DNA from: Flavobacteriaceae bacterium
GTDB lineage: Bacteria; Bacteroidota; Bacteroidia; Flavobacteriales; Flavobacteriaceae
Length of the DNA stretch: 64,000 nucleotides
Reading direction: 5' to 3'
NCBI GenBank assembly: GCA_947457615.1
Contig: CANGWK010000008.1
Location: forward strand, 18,114-82,113
The position numbers and the translations under genes were made by a program. Under the pieces are notes generated by a model. The model made no database searches. It worked only from the letters and a program-made list of their open reading frames with translations, and had not been told where the DNA came from. This document shows positions 46,320 to 55,120 of the stretch, piece after piece. Every line of letters starts with the position of its first letter. Positions within the stretch are counted from its first letter, which is position 1.

Positions 46320-47423
46320 CGATTGATAAAGTTCTTGCCAGTTTTTAGCAATATTTTCATCATTAAATTTTTGAACAAACTCAAATCCTCTTTCCTGCAT
46401 TTCATTTCGTTTTGAAGGATTGTTAAAAAGGAGGTCAATAGCTTCTCTTACTTCTTCGCTATTTTCTGGATTAATATAAATTGAATGACTTCCTCCAGCT
46501 TCCGAAAAGCAACTACCAGTTGAAGTAATCACCGGTGTTTTTGAATAAAGAGCTTCAATAATTGGAATTCCAAATCCTTCAAAAATAGATGGATAAATAA
46601 ATAAGGTAGCTTTTTGATAAATAATTGCCATTTCTTCTAGTGACAAATTCTTTAAAAAAAACACCTGATTTTCAAGATTATTTGATAGTATATAATTCCA
46701 AATTTCGTTGAAATAAGCTGTTTTTTTTCCAATTACAACCAGATTTTTATTGGTGTTAGTTATGGATTTTAAAATAATTAAAAGATTCTTTCTTTTTTCA
46801 ATTGTTCCAACATTCAGTATATAATCCTCGGGTAAATTATATTTTTTAATAGTGTTTTTAATTTCAATTTCAGAAAATTTTTGTTTGAAAACACTGTTAC
46901 ATCCTTGATAAATCACTTTGATTTTATCCTCAGAAATATCTAAAAAAGAAATAATATCATTTTTTGTTTGTTGGCTGATTGCAACAATTATATCCGAGTA
47001 TTTTGCTGCATATTTGAATTTTAAAAAATGTATTTTTCTATCAAAATAGGAATATAAATTAGGGTATCTTATAAATATTAAATCGTGAATTGTAACTACT
47101 TTTTTTATTTTATTAGGTAATCCCAACGGAATTTCTCCAGAAAGTCCATGATAAATAGCTAAATTTTGTTTTTTAATTTTATTTGAAACAAAGTATAATC
47201 GCCAAAGGGATTTCATTTTTTTTAATAAATATTTTTCAGGTAAAACTTCAATTACAGATTTCTTATAATTTTTTAAGTTGTATTTCCCGCTTTTTTTAGG
47301 ATTATATAGTATATACTCATTTTTCGGTAAATTATCAGACAAAACTTTAATTAGACTTCTAGAGTAATTGCCTAGCCCAGTATTGTTATGAAAAAATCGT
47401 TTACCATCAAATCCTATTCGCAT
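46311..47423 (-). CDS. GT4 glycosyltransferase
   Basis: This 370-aa GT-B retaining glycosyltransferase has an N-terminal acceptor domain (GFDGKRFFHNNTGLGNYSR, the usual glycine loop) and a C-terminal donor domain. LNVGTIEKRKNLLIILKSI, FVQKFNDENIAKNW and the EX7E region SIFEGFGIPIIEAL with GSCFSEAGG are clear. It lies 2 bp downstream of the GT9 gene. Members are often mannosyl- or glucosyltransferases of LPS or exopolysaccharide. Confidence 0.9.
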   Translation of the reverse strand: MRIGFDGKRFFHNNTGLGNYSRSLIKVLSDNLPKNEYILYNPKKSGKYNLKNYKKSVIEVLPEKYLLKKMKSLWRLYFVSNKIKKQNLAIYHGLSGEIPLGLPNKIKKVVTIHDLIFIRYPNLYSYFDRKIHFLKFKYAAKYSDIIVAISQQTKNDIISFLDISEDKIKVIYQGCNSVFKQKFSEIEIKNTIKKYNLPEDYILNVGTIEKRKNLLIILKSITNTNKNLVVIGKKTAYFNEIWNYILSNNLENQVFFLKNLSLEEMAIIYQKATLFIYPSIFEGFGIPIIEALYSKTPVITSTGSCFSEAGGSHSIYINPENSEEVREAIDLLFNNPSKRNEMQERGFEFVQKFNDENIAKNWQELYQSLL

Positions 47424-47425
47424 AA

Positions 47426-48478
47426 TTATTTAATATTGTAATTTATAAAATTAATTAATTTTTCTTTAAACAATTGAGGTTTAAATTTTAAATAAGAAAG
47501 AGCTGTGTCTTCCTTATTAAAGGTGGTATTTTTATTTATTTCATAGTCATTTACATGAACTGAAACATTTGTGGTTCCGTTTTCAAACATATTCCAATCT
47601 TCTTTAGGAACCGATGGAGAAAATAATGTAAATGTTGGAACAGAAAGTGCTTTTGCCATATTAGTTGCTCCACCCTCATTGCCAATTAAAGCTTGACAAA
47701 GCTTAGTTGCTGCTAAAAATTCTCTAAGGTTTTCTTTATAATAATCAATGAAAATACTCTTCTTTGTGTTTTCGTTGCAACTATTATAAACTTCCATTGC
47801 AATTTCTTTTTGATAAGGAAGATAGTTAAACAATAATTGAACCTCTTTTTGGTTGCAAATTTCATTTAATATTTCTGCTAAATATTCAGTTTTGTAGGTT
47901 TTCATTTCATTACTTCCTACAGCACTGATCATTATAATTGGTTTTGATAGATCTATTTTTGAATTCACTAAATCTGCTATTGCAGCTTCAATTTCTATAT
48001 CTGTAATAACAATTTTAGGTGCAATTTCTTTGTATTTAATTTCTAAAGGTTCTAGTAATTGCATTCTGTGTTCAATAGCTCTTGTGGCTGAAGAAAATGA
48101 TTTTTCAGTTCTGTAAATTGTATCTGAATAAAACCATTTAGCATAATTTTTGTAAAATGTAATTGTTTTTTTTGCACCCGAAAACCAACCTATAAGTACA
48201 CTGTTTGGTTTTCCGTAGGCATCAATTACAATATCATATTTTTCTTTTTTTATTAAAAATAAAAATTTTATAAATGCTATTTTACTTTTTCGTGCTTTGT
48301 TGTCTAGAACGATTATTTTATCAATATATGGGTTGTTTTTTACAACTTCAACAGCATTAGAATAAATTAGATAATGTAATTCAGATTCAGGAAATTTTTC
48401 TTTTAATGCTTCGAAGATAATAGTACTAGTTAGTACGTCACCAATTCGTTTTTTTTGTATAACAAGTACTTTCTTCAT
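47426..48478 (-). CDS. GT9 heptosyltransferase-like protein
   Basis: This 350-aa ADP-heptose:LPS heptosyltransferase-family enzyme has VIQKKRIGDVLTSTIIFEAL at the N-terminus. The C-terminal donor domain carries GNEGGATNMAKALSVPTFTLFSPS, which corresponds to the family DTGxxHlAaAl motif in altered form (NEGGATN). It presumably adds a heptose or another sugar to the inner core. It lies 9 bp downstream of dapD and continues into the GT4 gene, so glycan genes and dapD may share one transcript. Confidence 0.85.
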   Translation of the reverse strand: MKKVLVIQKKRIGDVLTSTIIFEALKEKFPESELHYLIYSNAVEVVKNNPYIDKIIVLDNKARKSKIAFIKFLFLIKKEKYDIVIDAYGKPNSVLIGWFSGAKKTITFYKNYAKWFYSDTIYRTEKSFSSATRAIEHRMQLLEPLEIKYKEIAPKIVITDIEIEAAIADLVNSKIDLSKPIIMISAVGSNEMKTYKTEYLAEILNEICNQKEVQLLFNYLPYQKEIAMEVYNSCNENTKKSIFIDYYKENLREFLAATKLCQALIGNEGGATNMAKALSVPTFTLFSPSVPKEDWNMFENGTTNVSVHVNDYEINKNTTFNKEDTALSYLKFKPQLFKEKLINFINYNIK

Positions 48479-48487
48479 TTTTAAAAA

Positions 48488-49303
48488 TTAAACCGCTACA
48501 TCATACTCCCTTAAAGCATCATTTAATGAAGTTTTTAAGTCTGTTGAAGGTTTGCGTTGCCCTATGATTAAAGCGCAAGGGACTTGAAAATCTCCAGCAG
48601 CAAATTTCTTAGTGTAACTTCCTGGAATTACCACGGATCGAGCTGGTACATATCCTTTATATTCAATAGGTTCGCTTCCGGTTACATCAATAATTTTAGT
48701 GGAGGCTGTAAGACAAACATTGGCGCCAAGAACGGCTTCTTTTTCAATACGAACACCTTCCACAACGATGCATCTAGATCCAATAAAAGCGCCATCTTCA
48801 ATAATTACTGGTGCTGCTTGTAATGGTTCGAGAACCCCACCAATACCAACGCCACCTGACAGGTGAACATTTTTACCAATTTGAGCGCAACTACCAACGG
48901 TTGCCCATGTATCAACCATTGTTCCTTCATCTACATAAGCACCAATATTCACATAACTTGGCATTAAAATTACCCCTTTAGAAATATAGGCACCATAACG
49001 AGCTACGGCTGGAGGAACTACTCGAATTCCTTTTTCAGCATAACCTGTTTTCAATAGCATTTTATCATGGTATTCAAAAATGCCAACTTCATGAGTTTCC
49101 ATTTTTTGAATCGGGAAATACATTACAACGGCTTTTTTTACCCATTCGTTAACCTGCCATCCTTTATCTTTTGGTTCAGCAACTCGTAAAGAGCCATTGT
49201 CTAAAGCGTAAATAACTTCTTTAATGGCGTTTATGGTAGTTTCTTCTTTAAGTAATTCTCGATTTTCCCAAGCTTTTTCTATAATAGATTGTAAATGCAT
49301 CAT
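48488..49303 (-). CDS. dapD: 2,3,4,5-tetrahydropyridine-2,6-dicarboxylate N-succinyltransferase
   Basis: DapD succinylates tetrahydrodipicolinate in the lysine/diaminopimelate pathway. The protein is 271 aa. A helical N-terminal domain leads to a left-handed beta-helix of hexapeptide repeats (GAYISKGVILMPSYVNIGAY, GAFIGSRCIVVEG). The motifs NEWVKKAVVMYFP and SGGVGIGGVLEPLQ are characteristic. Translation may begin at either of two adjacent Met codons. It is trimeric and cytoplasmic in known cases. Confidence 0.95.
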   Translation of the reverse strand: MMHLQSIIEKAWENRELLKEETTINAIKEVIYALDNGSLRVAEPKDKGWQVNEWVKKAVVMYFPIQKMETHEVGIFEYHDKMLLKTGYAEKGIRVVPPAVARYGAYISKGVILMPSYVNIGAYVDEGTMVDTWATVGSCAQIGKNVHLSGGVGIGGVLEPLQAAPVIIEDGAFIGSRCIVVEGVRIEKEAVLGANVCLTASTKIIDVTGSEPIEYKGYVPARSVVIPGSYTKKFAAGDFQVPCALIIGQRKPSTDLKTSLNDALREYDVAV

Positions 49304-49398
49304 GGATTATATTTTTTACAAAGATATAATTTTAAACCAAATTCAAAACTCCAATTCATTCAAAAAATGTTATATATTTGTATGTAAAAATTTTGATT

Positions 49399-49638
49399 AT
49401 GGAAGTAATTAGATTAGAATTTCAGCCCCAAATTAAAGATAAAATCTTAGAGTTTTTGAATTCTTTTTCACCAGACGAATTAAAAATTGTTAGGGAAGAC
49501 CCTTTTTTTGAAGAAAATAAAAAAAAGTTGGAGGCTTCATTAGAAAAAATCAATAATGGAATCGCAAAACTTTATACGTTGGAGGAGTTAGATGAAATTT
49601 TAGAAGAAACCATTTCAAAGCATGAAAATAATATTTGA
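49399..49638 (+). CDS. Antitoxin of a RelE/ParE-type pair
   Basis: This small acidic protein is 79 aa from the ATG at 49399 (MEVIRLEFQPQIK); the in-frame start at 49378 would add seven residues and overlap a -7-like box TATATTTG (49373-49380). It has a helix-rich middle (LEFLNSFSPDELKIV) and a C-terminal toxin-binding region (LYTLEELDEILEETISKHE). The next gene, a ParE/RelE-like toxin, begins 17 bp before its stop. The order and overlap mark a functional pair. Confidence 0.8.
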   Translation: MEVIRLEFQPQIKDKILEFLNSFSPDELKIVREDPFFEENKKKLEASLEKINNGIAKLYTLEELDEILEETISKHENNI

Positions 49639-49903
49639 AGAAGAATTTTTACTTTATTTAAAAGATCAAGTTCATTTTATTTCTTTAGATAAGCCACGAG
49701 CAGCAAGAAAATTTAAATCAGATTTGATAAAGAATTTACAGAAAGATTTAAAACATCCATTTCATTATATGAAATCTATTTATTTCAACGACGAAAACAT
49801 AAGAGATTATGTGTTTAAAGGATATGTTTCTGTGTATAAGATTGATGTAAAAAACAATCTAATTATTGTCTTCGGATTTATCAAATACAAACAATCTTTA
49901 TAA
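49622..49903 (+). CDS. RelE/ParE-family toxin
   Basis: This basic 93-aa protein has the RelE/ParE fold. An N-terminal helix pair (FLLYLKDQVHFISLDKPRAARKF) precedes beta strands with NIRDYVFKGYVSVYKID and LIIVFGFIKYKQ. Such toxins cleave mRNA at the ribosome or poison gyrase; which one cannot be told from sequence. The frame is intact, unlike the broken pair at 31.7 kb. It ends 6 bp before ruvX, so it may be cotranscribed with it. Confidence 0.8.
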   Translation: MKIIFEEEFLLYLKDQVHFISLDKPRAARKFKSDLIKNLQKDLKHPFHYMKSIYFNDENIRDYVFKGYVSVYKIDVKNNLIIVFGFIKYKQSL

Positions 49904-49909
49904 CCTAAT

Positions 49910-50320
49910 ATGCCAAGAATATTAGCTATAGACTTCGGAATGAAACGCACCGGAATTGCCGTTACCGATGAATTCCAAATAATTGCTTCGGGATTAACTA
50001 CCGTTCCCTCAGAAACCGCTATTACTTTTTTGAAAGACTATTTTGCTAAAGAAAAAGTTAGTAAAGTCTTAATAGGCGAACCTAAGCAAATGAATGGTTT
50101 GCCATCTGAAAGCACTGAGATTATTGAAAAATTTGTTTCTAAATTTAAAATAGAATTTCCGGAAATGTCTTTGGAGCGTTCAGACGAACGGTTTACTTCT
50201 AAAATGGCATTTCAAACCATGATTGATAGCGGACTAAATAAAAAACAACGTCAAAACAAAGCATTAGTAGATGAAATTGCTGCTACCATAATGCTTCAAG
50301 ATTATCTTTTAAAACAGTAA
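49910..50320 (+). CDS. ruvX: Holliday junction resolvase-like protein RuvX/YqgF
   Basis: This 136-aa RNase H-fold protein of the YqgF family has LAIDFGMKRTGIAVTD (first acidic strand, Asp8) and VLIGEPKQMNG, then ERSDERFTSKMA and the last acidic strand VDEIAATIMLQDYL. Members process 16S rRNA precursor ends in E. coli and may also act on Holliday junctions. It lies between the toxin gene and def, a common ruvX-def order in flavobacteria. Confidence 0.93.
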   Translation: MPRILAIDFGMKRTGIAVTDEFQIIASGLTTVPSETAITFLKDYFAKEKVSKVLIGEPKQMNGLPSESTEIIEKFVSKFKIEFPEMSLERSDERFTSKMAFQTMIDSGLNKKQRQNKALVDEIAATIMLQDYLLKQ

Positions 50321-50404
50321 ATATTCGGTAGATATTTCTTAAAATACAACCGTTTTTGTTACTTTTGCACTTCGATTTCAAAAAAATAAAAATAATATCA
50401 TAAA

Positions 50405-50992
50405 ATGATACTACCAATATACGGTTATGGTGATCCTGTTTTAAGAAAGGTAGGTGCAGATATTGCGGCTGATTATCCAGATTTGCAGGAATTCATAGTT
50501 AATATGTACGAAACAATGTACAATGCTTATGGCGTTGGATTGGCAGCTCCACAAGTTGGGTTAGCAATTAGAATTTTTGTAATTGATACCGAGCCTTTTA
50601 GCGACAGCGAAGACTTGTCTAAAGAGGAACAAAACCAATTGAAAGGATTCAAACAAACCTTTATTAATGCCAAAATGTTGAAAGAGGAGGGAGAAGAATG
50701 GGGTTTTAACGAGGGTTGCTTGAGTATTCCAGATGTTCGTGAAGATGTTTATCGTAAAGAAAAAATAACTTTAGAATTTTATGACGAGAATTTCAATAAA
50801 AAAACGGAAGTATATGATGGTTTAATTGCCCGTGTTATTCAACACGAATACGATCACATTGAGGGTATTCTTTTTACTGATAAAATTGCAATGTTGAAAA
50901 AGACGTTGATTAAAAAGAAGTTACAAAATATTATGGATGGTAAAGCTCGTCCGGATTATAGAATGAAATTTTATAATAAAAAAGGAAGGTAA
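50405..50992 (+). CDS. def: Peptide deformylase
   Basis: Def removes the N-formyl group from nascent proteins. The protein is 195 aa. The three motifs are intact: GVGLAAPQVG (residues 43-52), EGCLSIP with metal Cys105, and QHEYDH with His147, Glu148 and His151. A -7-like TACTTTTG sits at 50360-50367 without a good TTG. Neighbouring ruvX ends 84 bp upstream. Confidence 0.96.
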   Translation: MILPIYGYGDPVLRKVGADIAADYPDLQEFIVNMYETMYNAYGVGLAAPQVGLAIRIFVIDTEPFSDSEDLSKEEQNQLKGFKQTFINAKMLKEEGEEWGFNEGCLSIPDVREDVYRKEKITLEFYDENFNKKTEVYDGLIARVIQHEYDHIEGILFTDKIAMLKKTLIKKKLQNIMDGKARPDYRMKFYNKKGR

Positions 50993-51086
50993 ATTTTAAA
51001 CTCAAATTTTAAAAATTTTGTTCTGTAATTGCAATAGTAATTGAACTTTTATAATATATTTACTACCATTAAAATAATTTTAGAAA

Positions 51087-51557
51087 ATGAATTTAGATAA
51101 AATATTGGCCATTTCAGGCAAACCAGGATTATATGAATTGAAAGTGCAAACGCGTTCCGGATTTGTTGCTGAGTCAATGCTAGACGGAAAAAGAATTACC
51201 GTTGGAATGCGAAGTAATGTAAGTTTGTTGTCTGAAATTTCTATGTATACTCATACAGAAGAGAAACCGTTAGTTGAAATTATGCGAGCCATTGCGGTAA
51301 AAGAAAACGAAGGACCTGCTATTTCTCATAAAGAAGATACATCTAGTTTATTAGACTATTTCTTGCAAATCGTTCCTGATTATGATGAAGATAGAGTATA
51401 TCCATCTGACATTAAAAAAGTATTGAATTGGTACAATATGCTTCAAGCAAAAGGGATGGTTTCTAAAGAAGAACCTATTGTAGAAAATGCGGATTCTGTA
51501 AAAGAACAAGTAATTGAAGAAGTTAAGACTAATAAGAAAACTGCTAAAAAAGAGTAA
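51087..51557 (+). CDS. DUF5606 protein
   Basis: This 156-aa protein belongs to a Bacteroidota family found next to def. The core is LDKILAISGKPGLYELKVQTRSGFVAESML, DGKRITVGMRSNVSLLSEISMYT and later VYPSDIKKVLNWYNMLQAKGM. The last 25 residues are a lysine/glutamate tail. It has no signal peptide or known catalytic motif. Its function is unknown; conserved placement beside def and mazG suggests a housekeeping role. Confidence 0.85.
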   Translation: MNLDKILAISGKPGLYELKVQTRSGFVAESMLDGKRITVGMRSNVSLLSEISMYTHTEEKPLVEIMRAIAVKENEGPAISHKEDTSSLLDYFLQIVPDYDEDRVYPSDIKKVLNWYNMLQAKGMVSKEEPIVENADSVKEQVIEEVKTNKKTAKKE

Positions 51558-51580
51558 TTCTAATTTTGTAAATAAAATTT

Positions 51581-51611
51581 AATCCTGTCAAGAAGATTTC
51601 CTGATAGGATT
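51581..51611 (+). terminator. Probable terminator after DUF5606 gene
   Basis: The arms AATCCTGTCA and TGATAGGATT pair at 9 of 10 positions around an 11-base loop, then TTGTTATTTTT follows. The T-run is interrupted, so termination may be partial before mazG. Confidence 0.6.
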
Positions 51612-51639
51612 TGTTATTTTTACAAAAATCAAAAAAAAC

Positions 51640-52413
51640 ATGAATTCTAGACAACAACAATTAGACGCTTTTGCAAGATTACTAGATATTATGGACGATT
51701 TGCGCAATAAATGTCCTTGGGATAAAAAACAAACCTTGGAAAGTTTGCGGCATTTAACTATTGAAGAAACCTACGAGTTGGGTGATGCTATCTTGAATAA
51801 CGATTTGCAGGAGATAAAAAAGGAACTTGGAGATTTATTGTTGCATATTGTTTTTTATGCTAAAATAGGTAGTGAAACCAACGACTTTGATATCGCTGAT
51901 GTTTGTAATGAAATTTGCGAAAAATTAATTTTTAGACACCCACATATTTATGGTGATGTTGTTGTTGCCGATGAAGAAGAAGTAAAACAAAACTGGGAAA
52001 AACTAAAACTTAAAGAAGGTAAGAAATCGGTTTTAGAGGGAGTACCCAAGGGATTGCCAGCCTTGGTAAAAGCCAGTAGAATTCAAGACAAAGTGAAAGG
52101 AGTAGGGTTTGATTGGGAAGAACCACACCAAGTTTGGGATAAAGTACAAGAAGAACTGCAGGAATTGCAAGTAGAAATAGAGTCTGGCGATCAAGATAAA
52201 ATCGAAGCCGAATTTGGGGATGTATTATTTTCTATAATTAATTATGCCCGATTTTTAAAAGTGAACCCCGAAGATGCTTTGGAAAGAACCAATAAAAAGT
52301 TCATTAAACGTTTTCAATATTTAGAAAGCAAAGCAGGCGAATTAGGAAAGCCATTAATGGATATGACGCTTGCTGAAATGGATGTTTTTTGGGAAGAAGC
52401 AAAGAAAATTTAA
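51640..52413 (+). CDS. mazG: Nucleoside triphosphate pyrophosphohydrolase MazG
   Basis: MazG hydrolyses non-canonical and other NTPs to NMP and PPi. The protein is 257 aa with two all-alpha MazG domains. The first has CPWDKKQTLESLRHLTIEETYELGDAI (metal glutamates) and KKELGDLLLHIVFYAKIG. The second has KVQEELQELQVEIE and EAEFGDVLFSIINYARFL. No signal peptide is present. It is the fourth gene in a same-strand run that begins with ruvX. Confidence 0.95.
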   Translation: MNSRQQQLDAFARLLDIMDDLRNKCPWDKKQTLESLRHLTIEETYELGDAILNNDLQEIKKELGDLLLHIVFYAKIGSETNDFDIADVCNEICEKLIFRHPHIYGDVVVADEEEVKQNWEKLKLKEGKKSVLEGVPKGLPALVKASRIQDKVKGVGFDWEEPHQVWDKVQEELQELQVEIESGDQDKIEAEFGDVLFSIINYARFLKVNPEDALERTNKKFIKRFQYLESKAGELGKPLMDMTLAEMDVFWEEAKKI

Positions 52414-52463
52414 TCTTTTCACCCATTAAAAAAAATGTATATTTGAAACAATAAAAATTGATT

Positions 52464-53912
52464 ATGCCCTACTCAAAACCCGAATTGAAACGCACTTTAG
52501 GACTTGTTGACGCTACTAGTTTAGTAGCAGGATCAATGATAGGGTCTGGAATTTTCTTAGTTACTGCAGCAATGGCAAGAGATGTAGGTTCGGCTGCTTG
52601 GATCTTAATTATATGGCTTGTCACTGGATTATTAACGATGTCGGCAGCATTAAGTTATGGCGAATTAGCAGGAATGATGCCCAATGCTGGCGGACAATAT
52701 GTTTACATTCAAAGAGCCTACGGTAAATTAGTTTCCTTTTTGTATGGATGGACCGTTTTTACGGTAATTCAAACAGGAGTTATAGCTGCAGTGGCTGTTG
52801 CTTTTGCAAATTATTCGGCAGTATTTTTTCCGATTTTAGAAAATAAAATTTTCACTTTAGGAGATAGTTTTGTTTTTACTAACAAGCAAATTTTGGCAAT
52901 ATTTAGTATTATTTTGCTAACTTACATAAATACAAAGGGAATTAAAAACGGAAAAATAATTCAGTTAGTTTTTACTTCGGCTAAGTTAATTGCCCTTTTC
53001 GCCCTAATTATTTTTGGATTATATGTTGGCTTTCATACCGATACCTTTTCTACTAATTTCACCAATATGTGGGATGCTAGTAAAACTGTTCTAAATGAAA
53101 ACGGAACGCTAACAATTACAAAATTATCTGGAATTGCACTGCTCGGAGCGATGGGCGCAACCATAATAAACTCATTGTTTTCTAGTGATGCTTGGAACAA
53201 CGTAACTTTTATTGCAGGAGAAATTAAAGACCCCAAAAAAAATATTCCAAGAAGTTTATTTTTAGGAACTTTATTAGTAACTGTGATTTATATTTTGGCA
53301 AACGTTGCTTATTTGGCTTTATTGCCACTGCATGGAACTCCAGACGGTTCTATCTTGCAACACGGAATTATGTTTGCAAGTCAAGATAGAGTAGGTGCTG
53401 CAGCGGCAAGTGTTATTATGGGGAATATAGGTGTTTTTGCAATGGCAGGCTTAATAATGGTTTCCACCTTTGGGTGCAATAGTGGTTTAATATTATCAGG
53501 TGGAAGATTGTTTTATGCAATGGCCACGGATGCATTGTTTTTTAAACAAGCAGGAGAGTTAAACCAATACGATGTTCCGGCGAAAGCCTTATGGTTTCAA
53601 TGTGCTTGGGCATGCGTATTGTGCGTTTCAGGGAGATATAGTGATTTGCTTACTTACGCAACATTTGCATCTTTATTATTTTATATATTGACAATTGGAG
53701 GGTTATTTATTCTTAGAAAAAAAGAACCAAATGCAGAAAGACCTTACAAAGCATTTGGTTATCCTTTAATTCCGATACTGTATATAGTGATTACCGCTGC
53801 AATATGTTTCACCTTATTAGTTTACGATACACGAAACACAAGCCTAGGATTATTTATAGTTGCATTAGGAATTCCGGTTTACTTTTTGTTTTTAAATAAG
53901 AAAAAGAAATAA
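52464..53912 (+). CDS. APC family amino acid permease
   Basis: This is an inner-membrane transporter of 482 aa from the ATG at 52464 with about 12 helices of the LeuT fold. The signature GLVDATSLVAGSMIGSGIFL (unwound TM1) and YGELAGMMPNAGGQYVY are typical of the cationic/neutral amino acid APC group. TM6 contains GAMGATIINSLFSSDAWN. It should exchange or import an amino acid with protons; the substrate is not clear. A -7-like TATATTTG at 52438-52445 lies upstream without an evident TTG. Confidence 0.9.
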   Translation: MPYSKPELKRTLGLVDATSLVAGSMIGSGIFLVTAAMARDVGSAAWILIIWLVTGLLTMSAALSYGELAGMMPNAGGQYVYIQRAYGKLVSFLYGWTVFTVIQTGVIAAVAVAFANYSAVFFPILENKIFTLGDSFVFTNKQILAIFSIILLTYINTKGIKNGKIIQLVFTSAKLIALFALIIFGLYVGFHTDTFSTNFTNMWDASKTVLNENGTLTITKLSGIALLGAMGATIINSLFSSDAWNNVTFIAGEIKDPKKNIPRSLFLGTLLVTVIYILANVAYLALLPLHGTPDGSILQHGIMFASQDRVGAAAASVIMGNIGVFAMAGLIMVSTFGCNSGLILSGGRLFYAMATDALFFKQAGELNQYDVPAKALWFQCAWACVLCVSGRYSDLLTYATFASLLFYILTIGGLFILRKKEPNAERPYKAFGYPLIPILYIVITAAICFTLLVYDTRNTSLGLFIVALGIPVYFLFLNKKKK

Positions 53913-53942
53913 TGGAATCAGATTATAATCTAAAGAAATGAT

Positions 53943-55025
53943 TTATTTAAAATAGGTATTTAATAGATTCATAGCTGCAGTAAAAGGAGAAATCGCATTA
54001 TTTTGAACCGCTTTTTTATTCACCTCAAGAAGCTTTATAATTTTTGGATGGTTATAAAAATTAGATTGTAACTGATTATTAATAGTTTCCATCATCCAAA
54101 ACTGGTTTTGATCTTGTCTTTTTTGTTCAAAATAATGATTGTCTTGCACTAACGTTTTATATTCAAAAATGCTTTGCCAAACATCAGCAATACCATCATT
54201 TGTATAAGAACTACAGGTAGAAGTGGTCGGAATCCATCCCGATTTCTTAGCGGGAAATAAATGTAAAGCACGATTAAATTCAGCTTTTGCTAATTTCGCT
54301 TTATTGATATTATCCCCATCTGCTTTATTAATAACAATAGCATCTGCCATTTCCATTATTCCTCTTTTTATTCCTTGTAATTCATCACCAGCTCCAGATA
54401 TTTTTAATAGCAGAAAAAAATCTACCATGCTATGCACCGCTATTTCACTTTGTCCAACACCAACAGTTTCAATTAAAATAGTGTCAAATCCTGCGGCCTC
54501 ACACAAAATAATCGTTTCCCGAGTTTTTCTTGCAACACCACCCAGAGTTTCTCCTGATGCACTCGGTCTGATGTAAGCATTTTCATCCTTTACTAATTCT
54601 TCCATTCGAGTTTTATCTCCCAAAATACTTCCATGTGAAATAGTGCTACTAGGATCAACTGCTAGTACAGCAACTTTTTTTCCTATAGAGGTCAAATATT
54701 TTCCAAATGCTTCTATAAAAGTACTTTTTCCAACACCAGGAACTCCGGTGATTCCAATTCGAAAAGACTTGTTAGCATACGGTAAACAAGACTGGATTAT
54801 AGTATTTGCTTTTTCTAAGTGTACAGGATTAGTGCTCTCAACTAAAGTTATAGCTCTACTTAAGGCGGATTTATCGTGGGCTAATATTTTGTCAATAAGC
54901 TCCTTTGCAGAAGGTTGTTTCTTGCGCATTTTCTGAATTACCTCTGCAGATGAGGTGCTCAAGTTTTGCGGCTTAGAAATACCTTCTTTTTCTGTTAAAG
55001 CGGATTTTGTAGAATTTGATTTCAA
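53943..55025 (-). CDS. meaB: Methylmalonyl-CoA mutase-associated GTPase MeaB
   Basis: MeaB is a G-protein chaperone that protects B12-dependent acyl-CoA mutases. The protein is 360 aa. P-loop GITGVPGVGKS is at residues 91-101. The other G motifs are VDPSS, ETVGVGQSE (switch II) and NKADG. The N-terminal helical extension (EVIQKMRKKQPSAKELIDKIL) is normal for the family. No mutase genes are in the window, so the partner lies elsewhere. Confidence 0.93.
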   Translation of the reverse strand: MKSNSTKSALTEKEGISKPQNLSTSSAEVIQKMRKKQPSAKELIDKILAHDKSALSRAITLVESTNPVHLEKANTIIQSCLPYANKSFRIGITGVPGVGKSTFIEAFGKYLTSIGKKVAVLAVDPSSTISHGSILGDKTRMEELVKDENAYIRPSASGETLGGVARKTRETIILCEAAGFDTILIETVGVGQSEIAVHSMVDFFLLLKISGAGDELQGIKRGIMEMADAIVINKADGDNINKAKLAKAEFNRALHLFPAKKSGWIPTTSTCSSYTNDGIADVWQSIFEYKTLVQDNHYFEQKRQDQNQFWMMETINNQLQSNFYNHPKIIKLLEVNKKAVQNNAISPFTAAMNLLNTYFK

Positions 55026-55120
55026 ATAATTAGTTTTCGAAATACAAATTTACACAAAAAACTCATTTTAAGAACAACTTATTGAGTTGTATATTTACAT
55101 GTTTTTAATTCTTAATATTT

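Noticed and set aside
45536..52445. Several TAnnTTTG-like boxes as full promoters (45536, 49373, 50360, 52438)
   Set aside because: Each lacks a TTG 17-23 bp upstream. In such AT-rich DNA a lone -7 match is common, so they are only mentioned in the gene entries.
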